A stretch of DNA of 64,000 bases from CALMFG01 sp963666035 (GTDB taxonomy: Bacteria; Bacillota; Clostridia; Christensenellales; CALMFG01). The DNA is taken from contig CAXXJI010000020.1 in assembly GCA_963666035.2 (NCBI GenBank), forward strand, positions 1 to 64,000. The letters run 5' to 3'. The position numbers and the translations under genes were made by a program. Below the pieces are notes generated by a model. The model was not told the origin of the DNA, ran no database searches, and saw nothing but the letters and a program-made list of their open reading frames with translations. Of the stretch, positions 41,569 to 50,544 are shown in pieces. Numbering within the stretch: the first letter of the stretch is position 1; each line of letters begins with the position of its first letter.

Positions 41569-42054
41569 ATGTTCAATATCGGTTTGGGAAAAACGGCACG
41601 CATTGTTGCGCAAGTTATGGTTTTTGCTGTAGTGATTATCTTTGGTATGATCGCGATCAGCGCAGTGATCAACGCATACTATTTTCAGCCGGATAACCTG
41701 TTTGTCAATTTGTTCCCCGTTTTTTCGGAAACACTGATGGACGCCTGGAATACCGGTGTCACGGTGATTTTAGTATTGCAGAGCCTGTTTGTTCTAGCGA
41801 TCGGGCTGATTTTTCTTGTTTTAAACTGGCAGTCCATCCGCGGCGGCAAAGCGACATTTCGCACCGAGCTGACACTGATGATACTGACCGTGGCATTACA
41901 TTTGGCCGCCATCCTTCTGCTTTTCCGTGCCGCCTCTTTGGCCGGCGGAAGCAGTCCGGTAGGGTTTTGGGTGCCGACAGTGATCACAACTGCGGGTATT
42001 GTGCAGGCATCATTATCTATGCTGCTGTTCGGACCGCACTACAATATGCTATAA
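41569..42054 (+). CDS. Four-helix membrane protein
   Basis: The 161-residue protein has four predicted TM helices (about 10-32, 58-82, 94-116 and 128-152) with short loops. No family recognised. ATG 41569 follows AAAAAGGAGATGAATAAT; one base separates it from the previous stop. Its position between the vWA lipoprotein and the cytosolic tubulin-like protein suggests a membrane link between the outside and inside parts of the system. Confidence 0.78.
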   Translation: MFNIGLGKTARIVAQVMVFAVVIIFGMIAISAVINAYYFQPDNLFVNLFPVFSETLMDAWNTGVTVILVLQSLFVLAIGLIFLVLNWQSIRGGKATFRTELTLMILTVALHLAAILLLFRAASLAGGSSPVGFWVPTVITTAGIVQASLSMLLFGPHYNML

Positions 42055-42080
42055 ACAGAAGACGGAAAGGAACGATTGAT

Positions 42081-43670
42081 ATGGGTAAATACATTATCGC
42101 CATCGGCGGCACAGGAATTAAATGTCTGGAATCTTTCTTGCATATCAGCGCATTCGGTGGATTTGGAAACCAAAAAGATGTGTATCATGTGATGATTGTG
42201 GAAGGGGACAGAGCCAACGGGAACAAAACGCGTCTGCAATCGGGAATTGCGAATTATATGACCTGCCAGCGGGTGTTTCATCCCAACGGTGTAGATACAC
42301 AAGAAACTCTGGGACGAAAAGCCAATAAGGCAATTGAAAAGCAACTGAAACGCGGGATGTTCCGTGACCGGTATGTGGTGGACAAAAAGGAAGGAAAGGA
42401 TGCCTTCTTTGTATGGGAGCCGGATAAAGACAAAGACTCGCTGGCCGAGATGTCCGGAACGGCAGGGGAGAACACCAAGGGCCTGATGGAGGTGCTGTTT
42501 ACCGAGACGGAGCTGAAACGGAACCTGCATATTGGGTTTGAAGGGCATCCGAATATCGGGTCTTTGACCATGGATCATTTGCTGGATTTAAACGATGAAA
42601 AATCGCCCTGGTATCAGTTTTTGGGTGTTGGGAACAGTGAAATATCTGAAAGTGAGCAAACGGATATTATCATTATGGGGTCGGTTTTCGGCGGTACTGG
42701 CGCGGCAGGCATCTATGCGGTGGCCAACAAGATAAAATCCTATAAATATCAAAACAAAGATAAATCCGTTAACATCGATTATGAGCGATTGCTTGAAGAG
42801 GGACGTATGCGGATCGGCATTGTGATGATGCTTCCCTATTTTTTGTTGCCGGCGCCGGATGCAGCGGTGGCGATGGGTGCGAATAATATGATGGAAAATA
42901 CCGCATATGCCTTGGATTACTACGCCAAAAAGGCAAAGTTTTTGAGCAATATGTCTTTGATGGTGATCGGAAAATCTAATCGTGAGCCGATTGTGGAAAA
43001 CGCAAGACGCGGAACGGGGAAACGTGCGCCGGGGGACGCCGCACAGAAAAACAAATCGATGACACCGGAGATGATTGCGGCGTTTACAGCGAACAGTTTT
43101 TTCTCGAAGCGAATTGAAAAAGGGCGTATCACCTATGTGCTGCGAAAAAAAGACGTGGCGGATATCAACGCGCCTGAAAGCTTGATTGTGAACTGGGAAT
43201 CGGTTCCTGTGCCGGACGGATACCAGAAAAAACTGAACACCATGTTGCTGTTTGCTTTGACGTATATCGCCAAGATCAATCCGGTTCTGCAGGACGGATC
43301 AACCGATACCGCGCGGTATCATTGGCTGGGGCAATGTGTCAACGAAATGAATCATGATTTACAGCATCAAGCGCTGCAGATTGGAGAATACATGAGGAGC
43401 TTTGTGGAGTGGGCACTGGATGTTTCGGACGCAGGAGAACGCAGCAACGATATCTATCGTCTCATCAATTATGCCAAGGTCGAGAGACTGATGAGTGCGA
43501 TGTACAGCGAGGATACAGACTACAGTGATCTAGTCGAAGGAATGAACAGACGGATTTCGTGGAATCAGATTCTGGAGAGATTGATTTCCGGGGCAATGAA
43601 GCATCCGGCGGACAACAACAGGCTGGGACTCCATAGATTGTTTATCGATCTATTTGACAGCATCAACTGA
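42081..43670 (+). CDS. Tubulin/FtsZ-like protein
   Basis: The 529-residue cytosolic protein has the two glycine motifs of the tubulin/FtsZ fold: an N-terminal AIGGTGIKCLESF (about 7-19), where the ribose/phosphate loop of the Rossmann-like core begins, and GSVFGGTGAAGIYA (200-213), which corresponds to the GGGTG(S/T)G signature loop that binds GTP phosphates. The later MLPYFLLP and NTAYALDYY segments resemble the T5-T7 region. It is best assigned to the tubulin-like family (Tubulin_2 type), which is distinct from cell-division FtsZ. Polymerisation is inferred from the fold, not shown. ATG 42081, RBS GGAAAGGAAC. Confidence 0.8.
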   Translation: MGKYIIAIGGTGIKCLESFLHISAFGGFGNQKDVYHVMIVEGDRANGNKTRLQSGIANYMTCQRVFHPNGVDTQETLGRKANKAIEKQLKRGMFRDRYVVDKKEGKDAFFVWEPDKDKDSLAEMSGTAGENTKGLMEVLFTETELKRNLHIGFEGHPNIGSLTMDHLLDLNDEKSPWYQFLGVGNSEISESEQTDIIIMGSVFGGTGAAGIYAVANKIKSYKYQNKDKSVNIDYERLLEEGRMRIGIVMMLPYFLLPAPDAAVAMGANNMMENTAYALDYYAKKAKFLSNMSLMVIGKSNREPIVENARRGTGKRAPGDAAQKNKSMTPEMIAAFTANSFFSKRIEKGRITYVLRKKDVADINAPESLIVNWESVPVPDGYQKKLNTMLLFALTYIAKINPVLQDGSTDTARYHWLGQCVNEMNHDLQHQALQIGEYMRSFVEWALDVSDAGERSNDIYRLINYAKVERLMSAMYSEDTDYSDLVEGMNRRISWNQILERLISGAMKHPADNNRLGLHRLFIDLFDSIN

Positions 43671-43693
43671 AGAAAAGGCGAGGTAAAAGAATA

Positions 43694-46600
43694 ATGGCAA
43701 ATCTATTTTGGCTGAATGTACCCGAAGCGGCAAATGTGGCCGCGGATGGCAATGAGAAGATCATCAGTATCAAAGATCAGACCGGATTGCTTATCAGTAT
43801 ACGTGATGCAACCGAAAAAGAAATTAACACCAGCACCAAGCCGCGGTCCATCCCCGACCCTTGGGCGCGGGCATATTTATTTAACCGATATATACTACAT
43901 GAAAAGTCATATGAAGAACTGAGTGATGTCCAGAAAGAACAGCATGACCGTATGCTGGGGGCTTGGCGTGGATTTTTTGCGATGCTGGCGTTAAGCCAGG
44001 TGTATGATATCAAGATAAAAGTAAAAAAAGTGGAAAGCTGCGACGGTATCGGTGAATCGCTTTGGCGAAACCGGCCCGAAACGGACGATCACGATAAAAT
44101 TCATCCTATATTAAGTGCAGGAAATTCTGAATATTTAATCTACGCCAATGATCGGGCAGTTGGGTATACAGACATGGGTATTGTGGTCTTGCCGGGGGTA
44201 TGTAAAGGCAGATTCGACGAAACCTTTCCCTGGTCGGACGGACAAGAGTTTATTGATCCGATCAGCCGACTGACCCGCGGCGAGCGTATGATCGTGTATG
44301 CTTGGACGCACCATTTGGCCGAGTTTTATAATACAGAAGGGCACAAACCAGTTGTGCTGAAAGCCATGCATGCGCTATTACGCGATTTACAATTAAGCCA
44401 GCCGGATATTACGCTGGCAAAAAAAGCAGCCGGGCATTTATTGCCGGCACATCTTCTGAAGGAGACACCACTGCAGCCGCTGGAAGAGCGCATTGAACTC
44501 AATATGCTGGATACTTCGGAAACACGTATTGACGGATCGGGTTTTTGCTTGATTGATGCGCCAGAAAATATAAGAATCGGCAGAGAAAGATTGGTTATAG
44601 GCCTTTTGGATGAACGGATGTACAACCGCAAAAGTGAGTTGTTCAAGTTGTTCACTCCGCGGGGGCAAAAGCTGGAGCCGATCAGCGCCAGTGAAATGTT
44701 CCTGGATCAGTACTATGTGTTTCAAACACGATCAATCGACAGCGATGTTTTACAGATTAAATCATCAACCCAGTATATTCACAGTTCGAATAAGCAGGCG
44801 GTGCCGGGAGAGTTACATCTTTTTCCTATGAAAAGTGAATATATTGAGAAGCTGAAAGACGTGATTGCCGGCGGGTTTGAGATGTCGGTTGCGGCGGGGC
44901 ACTTGAGTGCCGGTGTTGGCTTTATGGTCAACGATAAAAAGCAATTGCTGATTCAAGATTTTGCACCCGAAGCAAAAGAAGAATTGGATTGGGAAAACAT
45001 GGGCACAACCGCGATTTGGCCGAATATATCGGGGTGTACACAATACCATGTGGCAACAAGACTGAACAAGTACGCTGGTGATAATGACTCATTTATCTTG
45101 CTGCCAATCGACGCTGATATTGACTTACAACACATTAAGACCAAATCGCACAATACCTTGAGAGATTTTCCCAAATATCTGAAAGCGTTATGGTTCAAGA
45201 AGAGTACTGAGCAGAAAAAAGAATGCGGCATTGTGATGATGACAGCACCAAGCCCAATTGATGCTGGCCAGACGACGGTCAATTATGCGCTGGACTTTGG
45301 TACGTCCGCCAGTATTGCGGCCTATAATACCGGTAATCCGGCAAATTCGGAAAAGGTGGATTTTGAGAACCAGATTATTCTAATTGCTTCTGATGAACGC
45401 GAGGCGGATACGATGAATAAACTGCTGCTGGGGTGTTATCCTGTTTTTTCACCCTTCCCCACAGTGTATTTCAAGGATACTTTTCCAACTACGGTGCTGT
45501 TTCAGGGAGGACACCCCTACTTTGAACTGCCGGGCAGCATCATTGATAGTGAAGAAGAGGAAAACAAAGGCCATCTTGAAACCAATATCAAATTTGAATT
45601 GGGCGGGGGCAGGGACAGCGCGATCATACAGCAGGATTATATTAAGGGGCTGATTCATATGATGCTGATTCACGCCAAAAAGCGCGGGGCAAAGCAAGCG
45701 ACATTGAAAGTCTCATATCCTATCAGCATTCGCGGAATTGAGGAATTTAAAGAAAATATTCGTACCATCGTAAAATCCTATAGTGAGGCTTTAGACGGCG
45801 GCGGTCAAGCGCAATATCCATATGGTGTGGCGATGAACCTGAAAGGCCTTCAATTCATCACCGAAAGTGAAGCCGCAACACGCTATTTCTATGCTGAATC
45901 CACACCGAAAGAATGCATCACACTGGACATCGGCGGCGGATCGGCGGACTTGTTTACCTACAGCAGTAAGAGTAAAAGCAGTGCGATGATAGCCTCGGTG
46001 GTAGCGGGTGCACGGTATTTCTTGCTGGAATTGCTGGAAAGGAAGCCGGAAATGTTAGTGGCGGCAATGGCGGAAATCAAGAAAAAATTCCCTAACAGCA
46101 GACTGGAAACAAAATGGTTCTATTTAGAGAACTACAAAAAAATGAAGCAAGAGACATTTAACACGAGCGTCGAGTGTTTATTTCAGTTTGATACCATGGC
46201 GGATGACGGGCAGGTTAGAAATCTCGGCGAAGAGATCAGTCAGATTTTTAGGACCAACAGCGGCTCGCTGGGAGATGAACAAAACCTGCATGTTTTAAAA
46301 AAGATGAGAACCGTGTGGCTGTTTCAATTGGCGGCTTTCTTCTATTACGGCGGATTGATGTATAAGAAGAATGCTGAGAACATAGGCGGTCTACAGAATA
46401 CCACGATTGATTTCTTTATATCGGGCAGAGGTTCACAGATTATCAGCTGGCTGCCGATTGGCATCACTGAGAAAGTGATGAAAGAGATGGTGCGAGATGC
46501 GCTTGAGGCAGAGTCGAATGTGGTCATCAACATCATTCAGGAGGAAGGCAGCAAAAAAACAGAATCTGCGATTGGCATGCTGAAAGAACCCATCAGCAAT

Positions 46601-47071
46601 GACGGCGTGACACTGGATGAAGAAAAATGTATGTTTGACTATGTCGCCGGAGAGGAATACACCGACATTAAGGGCAAAAATCAGACGGGCATGAGCCTGA
46701 TTCGCCATAAATGCTCTTTGGGAAAAGCCGAATTAAAAAGTCAGCGCATGGATGAGGACTTTAAGGAAATCAATCCAAAGTTACCGGTGCTGTCGCATTT
46801 TATTGATTCGCTGAATCAAAGCATTCGCAATAGTTCGCTTGATGATCTTATCTATCGCATCACACTTTGTGATACGCCGAAAGCAGCGGCAACAAAAAAC
46901 AGGCAGTCGGATAAGGAGTTCTGTGTGGATAAAGTCAGCTTGGCCGATACGATGGCGCTCTTTAAGACTAAAATCGATAATGGAACGCTATCGGTGGATA
47001 TTCCTTTGTTCTTTGAATTGACCAATGTGATACGTGAAAGGGCGGCCAGCGAATGGATCGGAAAAAAATAA
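43694..47071 (+). CDS. HSP70/actin-like ATPase with large N-terminal domain
   Basis: The 1125-residue cytosolic protein has about 525 N-terminal residues with no recognised domain, then an actin/HSP70 ATPase core: phosphate-1 motif LDFGTSASIAAYN (about 532-544), phosphate-2 motif LDIGGGSADLF (near 744-754), followed by AGARYF, and an adenosine-type motif FISGRGSQI (near 909). A large insert between these motifs and an extended C-terminus (920-1125) make it much larger than DnaK (about 620), and it has no obvious peptide-binding domain. Adjacent to the tubulin-like gene (23 bases), so actin-like and tubulin-like NTPases are made together. Confidence 0.82.
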   Translation: MANLFWLNVPEAANVAADGNEKIISIKDQTGLLISIRDATEKEINTSTKPRSIPDPWARAYLFNRYILHEKSYEELSDVQKEQHDRMLGAWRGFFAMLALSQVYDIKIKVKKVESCDGIGESLWRNRPETDDHDKIHPILSAGNSEYLIYANDRAVGYTDMGIVVLPGVCKGRFDETFPWSDGQEFIDPISRLTRGERMIVYAWTHHLAEFYNTEGHKPVVLKAMHALLRDLQLSQPDITLAKKAAGHLLPAHLLKETPLQPLEERIELNMLDTSETRIDGSGFCLIDAPENIRIGRERLVIGLLDERMYNRKSELFKLFTPRGQKLEPISASEMFLDQYYVFQTRSIDSDVLQIKSSTQYIHSSNKQAVPGELHLFPMKSEYIEKLKDVIAGGFEMSVAAGHLSAGVGFMVNDKKQLLIQDFAPEAKEELDWENMGTTAIWPNISGCTQYHVATRLNKYAGDNDSFILLPIDADIDLQHIKTKSHNTLRDFPKYLKALWFKKSTEQKKECGIVMMTAPSPIDAGQTTVNYALDFGTSASIAAYNTGNPANSEKVDFENQIILIASDEREADTMNKLLLGCYPVFSPFPTVYFKDTFPTTVLFQGGHPYFELPGSIIDSEEEENKGHLETNIKFELGGGRDSAIIQQDYIKGLIHMMLIHAKKRGAKQATLKVSYPISIRGIEEFKENIRTIVKSYSEALDGGGQAQYPYGVAMNLKGLQFITESEAATRYFYAESTPKECITLDIGGGSADLFTYSSKSKSSAMIASVVAGARYFLLELLERKPEMLVAAMAEIKKKFPNSRLETKWFYLENYKKMKQETFNTSVECLFQFDTMADDGQVRNLGEEISQIFRTNSGSLGDEQNLHVLKKMRTVWLFQLAAFFYYGGLMYKKNAENIGGLQNTTIDFFISGRGSQIISWLPIGITEKVMKEMVRDALEAESNVVINIIQEEGSKKTESAIGMLKEPISNDGVTLDEEKCMFDYVAGEEYTDIKGKNQTGMSLIRHKCSLGKAELKSQRMDEDFKEINPKLPVLSHFIDSLNQSIRNSSLDDLIYRITLCDTPKAAATKNRQSDKEFCVDKVSLADTMALFKTKIDNGTLSVDIPLFFELTNVIRERAASEWIGKK

Positions 47072-47097
47072 CACGGGGTAACCGTAAGGAGGGAAAC

Positions 47098-47997
47098 ATG
47101 AAAAAAAGATGGGATTGGATGACGGTGGTGACACTTTTATTGGTTGCTTTAGCGTTGGCCTTGACATTGACATCACCTCCACCTTCAAGCACGACGATGC
47201 CTTCACCTTCTATCTTGGCGCCAGCGGCAGAGAGCGCGGCGGTTCGGGCACAGGTATCGGCTTCGCCGATGCCTTCTGCAACGTCCTCAGCGACAGCGCG
47301 TGTTGAGCCGGCCATTCTTGTCACATTACCGGTACTGACAGGCGGACTTTTCTTCGTGACATTAGCAGGGATGGTGCTGTTTGCGATTTTGCTGTTTATG
47401 TTTCTTAATACGGTAAAAGTGAAAAATGCTGCTGAGAAAAACGTTGAACAGGAAGAAAGCAGCCAAAGCAAAGATCCGGAAACATTGAGTCTGGAAAAAA
47501 TCAAGAGAATGACCGCAGAGCAAGTGGAGCGCACATTGCGTGGAATCAAGGCGGACATGCAGGCACGTGTGATGACGCAAGGCGAGGACACATTTGCTCT
47601 CATCGCACTAGATAGCGGCAAGAAACTAAAACTTGAAGTTGAGAAGACCCATGAAGGATATGTCCTGAAAGAAAAAGCACCGCAGATGACTCTGGCCCGA
47701 GTAATGTACCAAAAAGAAGGCCTTGAAACAGACAAATTGGTGCTGACTGAAAAAAGGAGCGGAATTGTTATTGCATACGATCCGGACAGCATATGGGCGT
47801 ATGTGGATTTGGAATATCGCAGTTTGACCGAAGATGGTATTAACGATGATCGGCTTAAACGGTTTTTCAATTTTGACCATATTCCGCCATCGCCCACAGC
47901 GTTTGACGTACTGGTGGTGAAAAAAGCGAGAATGGAGCGCAGAGGTGCGGACTTCTATCTGGCCGAAAAAGGCGAAGTGACTGTGACAGAAAAATAG
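47098..47997 (+). CDS. Bitopic membrane protein, last gene of the operon
   Basis: The 299-residue protein has a TM or signal segment about 8-24, a short Pro/Ser/Thr/Ala-rich extracytoplasmic linker (about 25-72), a second TM helix (about 75-102) and a cytoplasmic domain (about 105-299) with a charged helical stretch, then a mixed alpha/beta region. No family recognised. ATG 47098 has AAGGAGGG at ideal spacing; upstream codons of the open frame overlap the ATPase gene. It is followed by a strong terminator. Confidence 0.8.
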   Translation: MKKRWDWMTVVTLLLVALALALTLTSPPPSSTTMPSPSILAPAAESAAVRAQVSASPMPSATSSATARVEPAILVTLPVLTGGLFFVTLAGMVLFAILLFMFLNTVKVKNAAEKNVEQEESSQSKDPETLSLEKIKRMTAEQVERTLRGIKADMQARVMTQGEDTFALIALDSGKKLKLEVEKTHEGYVLKEKAPQMTLARVMYQKEGLETDKLVLTEKRSGIVIAYDPDSIWAYVDLEYRSLTEDGINDDRLKRFFNFDHIPPSPTAFDVLVVKKARMERRGADFYLAEKGEVTVTEK

Positions 47998-48001
47998 CAA
48001 A

Positions 48002-48037
48002 AAAACAGGCTCTCTGATATTTTGGAGAGCCTGTTTT
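48002..48037. terminator. Bidirectional terminator closing the vWA/tubulin/HSP70 operon
   Basis: AAAACAGGCTCTC pairs perfectly with GAGAGCCTGTTTT (13 bp) over a 10-base loop. The T/A runs are in the stem ends, so it can act in both directions between convergent genes. Confidence 0.85.
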
Positions 48038-48063
48038 GTATTGGTTGTTAAAATGAAGAAACT

Positions 48064-48795
48064 TTATTCCACAGTGGTGTCTTCTGCGGCGGCAACATCG
48101 CTGAGCGCGCAGAAATCACACGGGTCAGTACGCTTCGCGGCAAAAGCCTCTTCCAAAGTACCTGAATGCAGGTTCTCGGGCTTGGTGCGGCTTAAAGTGA
48201 AGCAGTTGGGGTCGAGGTGGTAGGATTTTCCGTACGTCGTCCAGTAGACCACGCCGTCGTACTCAAGACCTTCTTCGGCTAATTGTTCTTCAACCGCGGC
48301 GGCTTTTTCTTCAACCGCTTCCGGGCTGGTGGGGCTGTAGTCGATCGAGGCACCTACTGTTCCGGCAAACAACACAATCAGAACAGCTGCCAATGCGTTC
48401 TTCGTTTTCTTCGGCAAATCCTTGGCATTCAAGATATAAAGGATACCAAAGGGAATAAATGCTAAGAAAGCAACGATAACGCCCATCTGATCCCACAGCA
48501 TTTTGACAAACTTGGATTTTGATGCGCAGGGTTTAATGCGGTTGGCACGCTTCCAAAGCTGTGCACCCACGATGACCAAAATGGCGTCAAGAATCAATGT
48601 TCCATACAGCATCCAATTATATATGGCACGGTTGAACAAAAAGATAGCGCCGACTTCTGCACCGATGGCCAATATCCAAAGGATAATCGCAACTGTACGC
48701 AATGATTTTGAGTTGCCAGTTACTTCCTGCTTAGCCGGGGCTGCTTTCTTTTCGGTTTTAGCCGGGGCTGCTTTTTTCTCTTTACTATCAGGCAT
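48064..48795 (-). CDS. Membrane protein with Lys/Ala/Pro repeats and C-terminal Cys/His module
   Basis: The 243-residue protein has a cytoplasmic N-terminus with a nine-residue repeat (KKAAPAKTE, KKAAPAKQE), TM helices near 35-55, 60-80, 103-120 and 132-150, and a C-terminal domain (175-243) with YHLDPNCFTL and PCDFC, i.e. His, Cys and CxxC spaced as in small zinc-binding (Ada-like) modules. No family recognised. Convergent with the preceding operon and separated by the shared terminator. Function unknown. Confidence 0.75.
   Translation of the reverse strand: MPDSKEKKAAPAKTEKKAAPAKQEVTGNSKSLRTVAIILWILAIGAEVGAIFLFNRAIYNWMLYGTLILDAILVIVGAQLWKRANRIKPCASKSKFVKMLWDQMGVIVAFLAFIPFGILYILNAKDLPKKTKNALAAVLIVLFAGTVGASIDYSPTSPEAVEEKAAAVEEQLAEEGLEYDGVVYWTTYGKSYHLDPNCFTLSRTKPENLHSGTLEEAFAAKRTDPCDFCALSDVAAAEDTTVE
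48731..48777. repeat. Tandem repeat of 27 bases in the KKAAPAK coding region
   Basis: TTAGCCGGGGCTGCTTT occurs at 48731 and 48758, 27 bases (nine codons) apart, encoding the Lys/Ala/Pro repeat of the membrane protein. It is a site of likely length variation between strains. Confidence 0.7.
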
Positions 48796-48966
48796 ATTTT
48801 TCCTCCTGTTTTTTTCATATGCTATATTTTATGACTCATTATAACAGTGAAAGGGTTTTATGACAATACTAAAGCGCGGTTTATGAGTGGATCGGAATGT
48901 AAAATCTGAGTTGGATATCAGCGGGCGAGCACTAACACGATAATTCGAGATTTCACGCAAATATAT

Positions 48967-48995
48967 TTGAAAACCCAATAAAAACCAAGTATAAT
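48967..48995 (+). promoter_or_regulatory. Promoter of the symporter/arylpyruvate module
   Basis: TTGAAA (48967-48972) and TATAAT (48990-48995), spacer 17. The 70-base leader before the symporter gene contains no obvious riboswitch. The rest of 48796-48966 holds no gene. Confidence 0.75.
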
Positions 48996-49064
48996 AGCGA
49001 ATATATAATACCTAAATGCGCTTGCATCCGGGTTTCTACATTATTTTAAAGAGGGAAGACAAAT

Positions 49065-50525
49065 ATGAAAATTGCAATTTTAGTGATTTATGCGCTTATT
49101 TTGGTCGGCATTTCGCTGTACACAGTGAAGAAGACCAAGACTTTGGATGATTATTTTTTGGGCGGAAGAAAGATGGGAGCGTGGATCAGCGCTTTTGCGT
49201 ATGGTACATCCTATTTTTCGGCGGTCATCTTTATCGGCTATGCCGGAAAGCTCGGCTGGTCGTTTGGACTGTCTGTGGTTTGGATCGGCATCGGCAATGC
49301 CATTATCGGCTCACTTTTGGCTTGGTTGGTGCTGGGGCGGCGCACACGTGCACTGACGCACAAGCTGAACGTTTCCACCATGCCCGAGTTTTTTGAATCA
49401 CGGTATGGCAGCAAAGCGATGAAAATCCTGTCTGCAATTCTGATTTTTGTTTTTCTGGTGCCCTATTCTGCTTCAGTCTATCAGGGCCTTTCCTATCTGT
49501 TTGAGGTCGTGTTCGGTATCCCGTTCATCTATTGTGTCATCGGCATGGCAGTCCTGACGGCAGGATATCTTGTGGCCGGCGGCTATCTGGCTACCGCGCT
49601 CTCCGACTTCATTCAGGGTATCATTATGCTGGGCGGCGTTGTGCTGGTCATCTTCTTTGTCATCAAAAACCCCGTCGTTGGCGGACTTTCCGCAGGGCTG
49701 GATAAGCTGGCGGCGATTGAACCGAAACTGATTGCGGCTGTGGGCCCTCCGGGATGGTGGCCGCTCTTATCTTTGGTTATTCTGACCAGTTTAGGATCTT
49801 GGGCGTTGCCGCAGATGGTACATAAGTTTTATGCCATCAAGGATGAAAAAGCTATTTTGCGCGGTACGGTTATCTCCACAGTGTTTGCCATCATCATTGC
49901 GGGCGGCGCATACTTTATCGGCGTGTTCGGCCGCCTATTTTTGGAAGGCGTACCGATCGACCCGGCAACCGGAGCGGCTAACTTTGATATGATTATGCCG
50001 CAGATGTTGGATATCGCGCTTGAAAACAGCAGTGTGCTGATCGGCATTATCGTGGTGCTGGTGCTTTCAGCCAGCATGTCCACGCTGTCATCACTGGTGC
50101 TGGTCTCGTCTTCGGCCATCAGCATCGACCTTATCGGTGCCGTCAACCCGAAGTTTTCAAAAGACAAAACCAAAGTGACCATGCGCTGGCTGTGCTTATT
50201 GTTTGTCATTTTGTCCGTGGTTTTGGCGCTGGGCAAATTCACCACCATCATCACACTGATGTCCCTTTCCTGGGGCACCATATCCGGCGCGTTCTTGGGG
50301 CCGTTCCTGTTTGGTCTCTATATGAAACGTACGACAAAAATCGGAGCCTGGGCGGGCCTGATCGCTGGGCTTGGCACATCTTTACTGTTTAACTTGCTTT
50401 TCCCGGCCATCACATCGCCGATGGCGGGTACGTTTGCCATGGCGGCTTCGCTGATCGTAACCCCGCTGGTCAGCCTGATGACCAAACCGATGCCAAAAGA
50501 GATGGTTGAGCAGGTAACCTTGTAG
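49065..50525 (+). CDS. Sodium/solute symporter (SSS family)
   Basis: The 486-residue protein has about 13 TM helices. SSS hallmarks: a DYFLGGRKMGAW segment after TM1, GTSYFSAVIFIGYAGKLG in TM2, and the ASMSTLSSLVLVSSSAIS segment in TM9 near the sodium site. The substrate is not readable from sequence, but the gene leads a cluster for aryl-acid metabolism (20 bases before paaK), so aromatic acids or aromatic amino acids are likely. Unlike the second symporter at 56010, it has no small accessory gene. Confidence 0.9.
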   Translation: MKIAILVIYALILVGISLYTVKKTKTLDDYFLGGRKMGAWISAFAYGTSYFSAVIFIGYAGKLGWSFGLSVVWIGIGNAIIGSLLAWLVLGRRTRALTHKLNVSTMPEFFESRYGSKAMKILSAILIFVFLVPYSASVYQGLSYLFEVVFGIPFIYCVIGMAVLTAGYLVAGGYLATALSDFIQGIIMLGGVVLVIFFVIKNPVVGGLSAGLDKLAAIEPKLIAAVGPPGWWPLLSLVILTSLGSWALPQMVHKFYAIKDEKAILRGTVISTVFAIIIAGGAYFIGVFGRLFLEGVPIDPATGAANFDMIMPQMLDIALENSSVLIGIIVVLVLSASMSTLSSLVLVSSSAISIDLIGAVNPKFSKDKTKVTMRWLCLLFVILSVVLALGKFTTIITLMSLSWGTISGAFLGPFLFGLYMKRTTKIGAWAGLIAGLGTSLLFNLLFPAITSPMAGTFAMAASLIVTPLVSLMTKPMPKEMVEQVTL

Positions 50526-50544
50526 AGTTTAGAAGGGAACAGAC

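Noticed and set aside
42081..43670. Cell-division FtsZ
   Set aside because: The glycine motifs fit the tubulin superfamily but length (529), sequence and lack of ftsA or dcw neighbours do not match FtsZ.
43694..47071. DnaK chaperone
   Set aside because: The ATPase motifs match the HSP70/actin fold, but there is a 525-residue extra N-terminus, large inserts, no recognisable substrate-binding domain and no grpE/dnaJ nearby.
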